64,000 nt of DNA from a virus: positions 1-64,000 of IMG/VR virus record IMGVR_UViG_3300031576_000024. One strand, 5' to 3'. The position numbers were made by a program, and so were the translations under genes. Positions 59,934 through 64,000 of the stretch are shown piece by piece. The notes under the pieces were generated by a model, which did not search any database, had not been told where the DNA came from, and saw only the letters and a list, made by a program, of their open reading frames with translations. Numbering within the stretch: the stretch's first letter is position 1; the number at the start of each line of letters is the position of its first letter.

Positions 59934-61145
59934 TTAGTACGTTGGGAGTGTTAGGTTCGTGATTTTAGCACTCTGGTTAAGATAGCGCCCGACTGTTTCC
60001 TTATATGCTTTCATAAGGACAGTAAAGGCATCCTGCCCAGGTATCCAGGTCATGTTAACCCGTTCGTCAATTGATAGCGGGCGAATTACGCCTCTTTCAA
60101 TCGCATCTAGGTTAAGGAAGAACACTTGATCCGGTAGTGCTGCCCAGGTTACAAGCCAAGGACGACCCTCGAAAGTAGTCAATTCTTGACGTGCGCCAAG
60201 TTCAAGCGTCATGTCATTGAAGCGCCGGAACGGTAGGGCAATTTCAGTATAGCGGTCGTACTGATCGTGGTTTGAAATCATAGCGAACCCGCTTAGGCTC
60301 TCTACGGCTGTTTCGATCATCAGACGCTTACGTAGTCTACGTAGCATGCTTTCGTCAAGCGCTGTTGATGCAGCATTGATTACTTGGCTTTGTAGAATCG
60401 GGAAGGTTGTTCTCGAAACGTTGTAGATTGATCCTGTTGCTGATACTAGAGCAGGAAGCCCTAGCATTGTTACGTCAACAGGCGGTGCTGTACCACTTTG
60501 TTCGTTAGCAATGTAAACGCCGTCATTGTCTGACAGAGTTACTGCTGCGGACACAGTGATTGTGCTGTTTGCTACGCTTCTGCTCTGTACTTGAACCGGA
60601 CCAGCTTGGGTAATACCCGTGCTGTTGTTCAAGAACACTACAACTTGTCCTGAGCGGAAAGTTCTAGCGTCGTCTACAGTGATTACTGTAGCTGCTACGT
60701 GAGCACCGTTAACGTTAGTTAGGCGGCCTGTTCCATCTGAACGAAGGAACGTAGTTTCAAAGTTTGCACCAGCGCGCTTTACGGCTTGGCTGATTGCGTC
60801 GGTAATACCGGCAGCGAATGCGTCTTCACCACCTCTGCGGCTAACAGCTTCGGCTAGTCCTGAGAAGGTTACTACGTGGTAGTATTTCTTAGGAGTTACA
60901 CGAGCCTGCTTGACACGTTCATTACCTGCTGAGGGTAGAGTATTGTCTTCTGCCGCGCGCCATCCACCGCCGCTTTCATTTCCGTCAATTCTGACTGCGA
61001 AGAACGCACCTTCACCCGATGGGGTGAATCTGTTGTTTTCCTTCAGCCGTGAATAGACAGGAGCAGAAAGTTGCTGCATTTGGCCGATAAAATCGACCAC
61101 ATAGCGACGTAGAAGTAAGTCACCTAATGTACTAACTGTTTCCAT
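59934..61145 (-). CDS. Major capsid protein (HK97-fold type)
   Basis: 403 residues. It follows the scaffold gene, is the expected size, and contains a beta-rich inserted segment (about 140-220) and a LDESMLRRLRKRL helix near 265 that resembles the spine helix. The N-terminal helix (TLGDLLLRRYVVDFIGQM) is also typical. It forms the icosahedral shell. The strong terminator after it fits a highly expressed gene. The fold is inferred from context and layout. Confidence 0.7.
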   Translation of the reverse strand: METVSTLGDLLLRRYVVDFIGQMQQLSAPVYSRLKENNRFTPSGEGAFFAVRIDGNESGGGWRAAEDNTLPSAGNERVKQARVTPKKYYHVVTFSGLAEAVSRRGGEDAFAAGITDAISQAVKRAGANFETTFLRSDGTGRLTNVNGAHVAATVITVDDARTFRSGQVVVFLNNSTGITQAGPVQVQSRSVANSTITVSAAVTLSDNDGVYIANEQSGTAPPVDVTMLGLPALVSATGSIYNVSRTTFPILQSQVINAASTALDESMLRRLRKRLMIETAVESLSGFAMISNHDQYDRYTEIALPFRRFNDMTLELGARQELTTFEGRPWLVTWAALPDQVFFLNLDAIERGVIRPLSIDERVNMTWIPGQDAFTVLMKAYKETVGRYLNQSAKITNLTLPTY

Positions 61146-61201
61146 TTGTTTACTTAATTTCCATCTTTAACTCAACAGTAGAGTCATACTAACCTTTAGT
61201 C

Positions 61202-62122
61202 TTAACGACGACCCATTTTCATGACTCTAGCAAGAGCGTTGCGGAAATCTTCGTCCGAGTGTTCGGCTCCGATAACCTTACCTTCTGCTGTAGTCTTGAC
61301 TTTGCCCCAATCCTTATCAAGAATGCCTTTTAGTTCATCCTCAGGTTTGACGGCAAGAGTCGTTGTTTCTGCGCCTTGTTGAGCTTTCTGTTCAAACTGA
61401 CTAATCTTTAACTTCAATGCCCCGCGCGGTTCGCCATAGGTTTCTACAACGTTCTTCAAAGAAGCTAGCAGCTCTTGTCTTAGACTATCGGGGTTCTCCT
61501 CGATACTGTCCCAATCCGTTGCCGGAGTCCAGAGCTTAGCAATAGCTTCCTTATCTTGTACGTCGTACTCATCGCCTAGAGCGTCGAGCATTTGCTCACT
61601 AACGGTCTGTACTTGCTGCCAAAGCATGTCTGCTCTAGCTTGTGCAAGTGCATCCTCTAGTTGCACTTTATGGTCGTCAAGGAGTCTCTTGGTAGCTACT
61701 TCGCCTTGCTTTTCAGTCTTATCGCCTGTCTCAACTTCTTCATGGATGCCCTTCAGAGCCCTATCCAAAGTTTCAACAAGAGGCTTGTAGCGATCATCTT
61801 GAGCGAGCCCGCGTAGACGTTCGATAACATCATTCGCGCTTTCAAGTTGCACCAGCTTTACGCTAAGCTCCTTGTCTCTCTCTGTCAATACATCAAGCTT
61901 GGCCGTAGCCTTCTCTAATGCGTCAACCTTTTCCTTGAACCGATCATACGGTACCGACTGACTTTTTTCCTGTGCCTTCTGGCCGGGTTTAGTAGTCTGT
62001 TCCGCGCTAGCTTTAGTTTCTGAGCCTGCCGGCTTGTCTAAAGCTTCCTTAACACTACCGGCCGCGGTAGCATCGTCATCGTTAACGGCCTGATTTAACT
62101 TGTCCATTATTTCGTTAGACAT
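61202..62122 (-). CDS. Scaffolding protein
   Basis: 306 residues, acidic and helical with a coiled-coil middle (about 55-115) and Gln/Lys-rich N-terminal third. The short basic C-terminus (NALARVMKMGRR) fits scaffold proteins that bind coat through a basic tail. It lies directly upstream of the capsid gene. SD TTGGAGA precedes the start. Function by composition and position. Confidence 0.7.
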   Translation of the reverse strand: MSNEIMDKLNQAVNDDDATAAGSVKEALDKPAGSETKASAEQTTKPGQKAQEKSQSVPYDRFKEKVDALEKATAKLDVLTERDKELSVKLVQLESANDVIERLRGLAQDDRYKPLVETLDRALKGIHEEVETGDKTEKQGEVATKRLLDDHKVQLEDALAQARADMLWQQVQTVSEQMLDALGDEYDVQDKEAIAKLWTPATDWDSIEENPDSLRQELLASLKNVVETYGEPRGALKLKISQFEQKAQQGAETTTLAVKPEDELKGILDKDWGKVKTTAEGKVIGAEHSDEDFRNALARVMKMGRR

Positions 62123-62140
62123 TCGATTATCTCCAATTAA

Positions 62141-62162
62141 CGCCCTGGGAGAAGGATGGGCG
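62141..62162 (-). promoter_or_regulatory. Hairpin in the scaffold mRNA leader
   Basis: CGCCC (62141-62145) pairs with GGGCG (62158-62162) just upstream of the SD of the scaffold gene. The leader (62123 to about 62250) also has a perfect palindrome CCCAAAATTGGG at 62192-62203. These could regulate translation or bind a protein (inference). Confidence 0.35.
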
Positions 62163-62256
62163 AAGGTTTACTTTTACGCGCGAGAGGGCAACCCAAAATT
62201 GGGATAGTATTTACTACTCGCTAATGGTTAAAAGTCCTCAGACTTCATACCTACTT

Positions 62257-62274
62257 AATTATACCTTTATCTTT
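62257..62274 (-). promoter_or_regulatory. Promoter-like element for scaffold and capsid genes
   Basis: Minus strand AAAGATAAAGGTATAATT, TATAAT at 62258-62263, identical to the element at 8806. The leader to the scaffold start is about 130 bases, much longer than at the other copies. Confidence 0.65.
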
Positions 62275-62300
62275 GCAAGATACACCAGTTATTTAGAATA

Positions 62301-62335
62301 CCCCAGCACAGCGGGGGAGGTACACTGTGCTGGGG
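62301..62335 (-). terminator. Strong hairpin between operons
   Basis: An 11-bp perfect stem CCCCAGCACAG (62301-62311) with CTGTGCTGGGG (62325-62335). The minus-strand sequence after it (TATTCTAAATAAC) is a weak T-tract. A second perfect 7-bp hairpin GCTGCAC/GTGCAGC is at 62340-62361. Together they probably end upstream transcription or shape RNA processing. Confidence 0.6.
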
Positions 62336-62374
62336 CTAGGCTGCACCGGGAGAAGTGCAGCGCTTAACGTTTAC

Positions 62375-62611
62375 TTACCTATAGCCGCGTCCCTTAAAGA
62401 CACGCATTACATCTTCGGCTTCCTCAAATGCCCCACGCTGCGCGCCTATTGTACTTTTAACCTTTGGAGTCAGCTTTGGAGTTATCTTCGGTCCCATCTT
62501 AAAAGTAGATTTTGGATTTGTATACTTAGGCAAAGGCATCAAAGTTGCCGGTAACTCATACTTATACCTATGAGGTTTCGTAGCCAATTGTTTTAATCTA
62601 CCAGTAGCCAT
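62375..62611 (-). CDS. Small basic protein
   Basis: 78 residues, Lys/Pro-rich low complexity (MGPKITPKLTPKVKSTIG). Function unknown; a minor virion or DNA-associated protein is possible. Confidence 0.5.
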   Translation of the reverse strand: MATGRLKQLATKPHRYKYELPATLMPLPKYTNPKSTFKMGPKITPKLTPKVKSTIGAQRGAFEEAEDVMRVFKGRGYR

Positions 62612-62619
62612 TGTTTCTC

Positions 62620-62931
62620 CTAACCATAAAGTCCGCCCAGGCCACCTTGAGACGGCTTCAAACCTTGAACGCTAGTGCCGGGCATTGAATTTTGCATCCC
62701 AATCATAGGAGATTGCAGTGCCTTGTCCTTAAGTTTTCTTTTTCTTGATGCTGGTAGGTTAACCAATCCGTCTTGATCTTGACGTAATCTTTCTTCCTGA
62801 GCCATATTAGTCAATTGTGGCTGTTGTTGATAGAAAGCCATATTCTGACTATTAGCTCGTGCGAGCGCTCCCGATAGCGGGCGCTGAAGCATGCTATTGC
62901 CAAGGGCTTGTACGTTACTTAGGATGGGCAT
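62620..62931 (-). CDS. Hypothetical virion-region protein
   Basis: 103 residues, Gln/Met/Gly-rich with a basic middle (PASRKRKLKDKAL) and Gly-rich end. One-base overlap with the upstream gene. No family recognised. Confidence 0.5.
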   Translation of the reverse strand: MPILSNVQALGNSMLQRPLSGALARANSQNMAFYQQQPQLTNMAQEERLRQDQDGLVNLPASRKRKLKDKALQSPMIGMQNSMPGTSVQGLKPSQGGLGGLYG

Positions 62932-63161
62932 TATTTCTTCTTTCGAGCCTCAAAGACTTTCTTTTGCATATCGCGTGCGCGTCGTTCAGCTTTTACATAT
63001 GAACTTTCTTCTAGGAACTCACCCCAAGGCTGTCCTTCTCTAGTTTCCCTCTTCCACGTTCCTGCTGTCTTAACTTTACCGCCATCGAATACAGATACAT
63101 ATTTAGTACCAGATGCAGCAGCTTTCGTAGCCTTTTCTTTGAGATAACCTATAGTTGCCAT
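62931..63161 (-). CDS. Small basic protein
   Basis: 76 residues, basic C-terminus (AERRARDMQKKVFEARKKK). Overlaps the tiny gene upstream by one base. No family recognised. Confidence 0.5.
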   Translation of the reverse strand: MATIGYLKEKATKAAASGTKYVSVFDGGKVKTAGTWKRETREGQPWGEFLEESSYVKAERRARDMQKKVFEARKKK

Positions 63162-63250
63162 TATTCAAACTTCTCCGGTCTGGTCTTGATTCCAGGCTTA
63201 TGACTTCTCATCTGTCTAACATCACGTTGTATGCTCTTTAACACAGGCAT
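63161..63250 (-). CDS. 29-residue protein sharing a motif with the 63768 gene
   Basis: MPVLKSIQRDVRQMRSHKPG...: the stretch QRDVRQMRS and the following PG-K-R-E-F pattern closely match QRDVRQLRSSPGKK at the end of the protein from 63768. Its TAA overlaps the next ATG (TAATG). Likely a small partial paralogue. Confidence 0.5.
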   Translation of the reverse strand: MPVLKSIQRDVRQMRSHKPGIKTRPEKFE

Positions 63251-63252
63251 CC

Positions 63253-63768
63253 CTAATCCATCTTCAATACTTTGGTTTTACGACGTTGTTTCATAGCATC
63301 TTTAATCATACGTGTACCTAGTTTAGCATCTTGTTCTTGCTTCTTTAAACTATGAAGTTTAAGAACACCGTAACCTAATTCTGCTGCTGTTCCAATTAAA
63401 CCTGCTCCGACGGGGAAACGATGGCGGCCTACCATACCAGTGCCAGCATTTTTTGTCATGTTAACTAGTCCGCGTGTTACTGCCTTATTTCTTAGATACT
63501 TACCTGCATTAGCTCGCCCGATAGGATTTCTAGTAGTAAGTCTAGTAATGTCTGACTTTAGTTTCTTAGGAGTATCGTAGGCTCTCATATCGGGATTGGC
63601 GTCATACGTTACATCTGCAAGACGCCTTCTCTCAAGAGTCGAGAAACTTCTAGGGCCACTACGTTCGATAACTCTAGGGCCACTACGTCCGATAACTCTA
63701 GTTATAGTGTCACCTGTGCGCCGAGTGCCGCTCGTAGGGCGTGTATTTGTTCTGCGTTCTTCAGACAT
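63253..63768 (-). CDS. Basic virion-region protein with short tandem repeat
   Basis: 171 residues, Arg/Thr-rich. Near residue 25-40 it has RVIGRSGPRVIERSGPR, encoded by a 24-base tandem repeat. One short hydrophobic stretch (VGAGLIGTAAELGYGV) lies near residue 120. Unknown function, probably minor virion. Confidence 0.5.
   Translation of the reverse strand: MSEERRTNTRPTSGTRRTGDTITRVIGRSGPRVIERSGPRSFSTLERRRLADVTYDANPDMRAYDTPKKLKSDITRLTTRNPIGRANAGKYLRNKAVTRGLVNMTKNAGTGMVGRHRFPVGAGLIGTAAELGYGVLKLHSLKKQEQDAKLGTRMIKDAMKQRRKTKVLKMD
63651..63698 (-). repeat. 24-bp tandem duplication
   Basis: Two copies (63651-63674, 63675-63698) with one difference. They encode the repeated R-S-G-P-R-V-I-E/G motif in the gene at 63253. 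Confidence 0.85.
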
Positions 63769-63968
63769 TACTTGAATTCCTCTGCACGTTGTTTCTTACC
63801 AGGACTTGATCTTAATTGTCTAACATCACGTTGACCCATAGCAGGTACTCCAGGGTATTCTCCTGACTCGCCACGTCTCATTAGCTTCTGAACTTCGTAT
63901 ACAGTACGTCCGTATTGGGCTTCTGCTTTTCTGCGAAGACGACCAACAAACTCATTCTTAGTATCCAT
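63768..63968 (-). CDS. Small basic protein, possibly truncated by the window edge
   Basis: 66 residues from ATG 63968, ending QRDVRQLRSSPGKKQRAEEFK. No SD is visible before this ATG and the frame stays open to the right edge of the window, so the true start may be outside. It shares its C-terminal motif with the small gene at 63161. Confidence 0.5.
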   Translation of the reverse strand: MDTKNEFVGRLRRKAEAQYGRTVYEVQKLMRRGESGEYPGVPAMGQRDVRQLRSSPGKKQRAEEFK

Positions 63969-64000
63969 GTGCTGTAGAATGCCAAAGGTTGCCCCAGACG

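Noticed and set aside
1-64000. CRISPR array, rRNA genes, insertion sequences or integrase
   Set aside because: No regularly spaced repeats, transposase or tyrosine/serine recombinase motifs were seen; direct repeats found are only short tandem duplications inside genes.

Overview
This window is part of the genome of a double-stranded DNA tailed bacteriophage. Genes are packed with start/stop overlaps (ATGA, TAATG), there are no rRNA genes or host housekeeping operons, and a phage replication module sits next to a virion module containing scaffold, HK97-fold capsid, connector, nozzle and ejection-protein candidates. The virion genes point to a short-tailed (podovirus-type) particle: an adaptor and a large nozzle-like protein, then three consecutive internal/ejection-type proteins, and no tape measure or sheath. 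The host is not identifiable. A patatin, a polysaccharide deacetylase and the ejection proteins fit a Gram-negative host, but this is inference. Terminase, portal, RNA polymerase and endolysin are not visible; portal and terminase probably lie just beyond the right edge.

Layout. 1-4099 (+): AT-rich glycan genes (family-17 glycosyltransferase, two methyltransferases) and a CDP-paratose-2-epimerase-like gene interrupted by a full LAGLIDADG intein. 4127-4242: convergent terminators. 4241-8189 (-): small early-type genes, including an HTH protein and a Dbr1-like phosphoesterase whose metal ligands are mostly replaced. 8222-8823: a cluster of promoters pointing both ways around an HNH-type endonuclease gene. 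8902-24357 (+): patatin, polysaccharide deacetylase, DnaB-like helicase, primase, a uracil-DNA-glycosylase/DNA polymerase I fusion, single-stranded DNA binding protein, RecA/UvsX, SbcD and SbcC. 24411-31369 (+): ClpP-like protease, exonuclease, and nucleotide metabolism (deoxyribosyltransferase-like protein, B12-type ribonucleotide reductase, MazG, ThyX, dATP/dGTP diphosphohydrolase). 31359-40159 (+): a second glycan cluster (four glycosyltransferase genes, CitE-like lyase, UDP-sugar dehydrogenase) interleaved with a GGQ release-factor-like protein and a peptide deformylase. 40225-63968 (-): virion genes.

The genome is crowded with homing-type elements: one intein, an HNH/AP2-like family in four intact copies plus one pseudogene and one internally deleted remnant, a frameshifted HNH gene, a degenerate NUMOD4/HNH gene, two endonuclease VII genes and one GIY-YIG gene. 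They sit in gene seams, and some carry their own short-leader promoter. A recurring -10-type element (core GGTATAATT) marks transcription units on both strands; strong hairpins with T-tracts terminate them.

How the genes work together: the replication module supplies helicase, primase, polymerase, recombinase and end-processing nuclease. The nucleotide module makes and filters dNTPs. The two glycan modules would build and attach an unusual sugar to the virion, DNA or host surface. The deformylase, GGQ protein, ClpP-like protease and acetyltransferase could act on translation or protein turnover. Positions and reading frames were read directly; family names are from motif recognition without database search.
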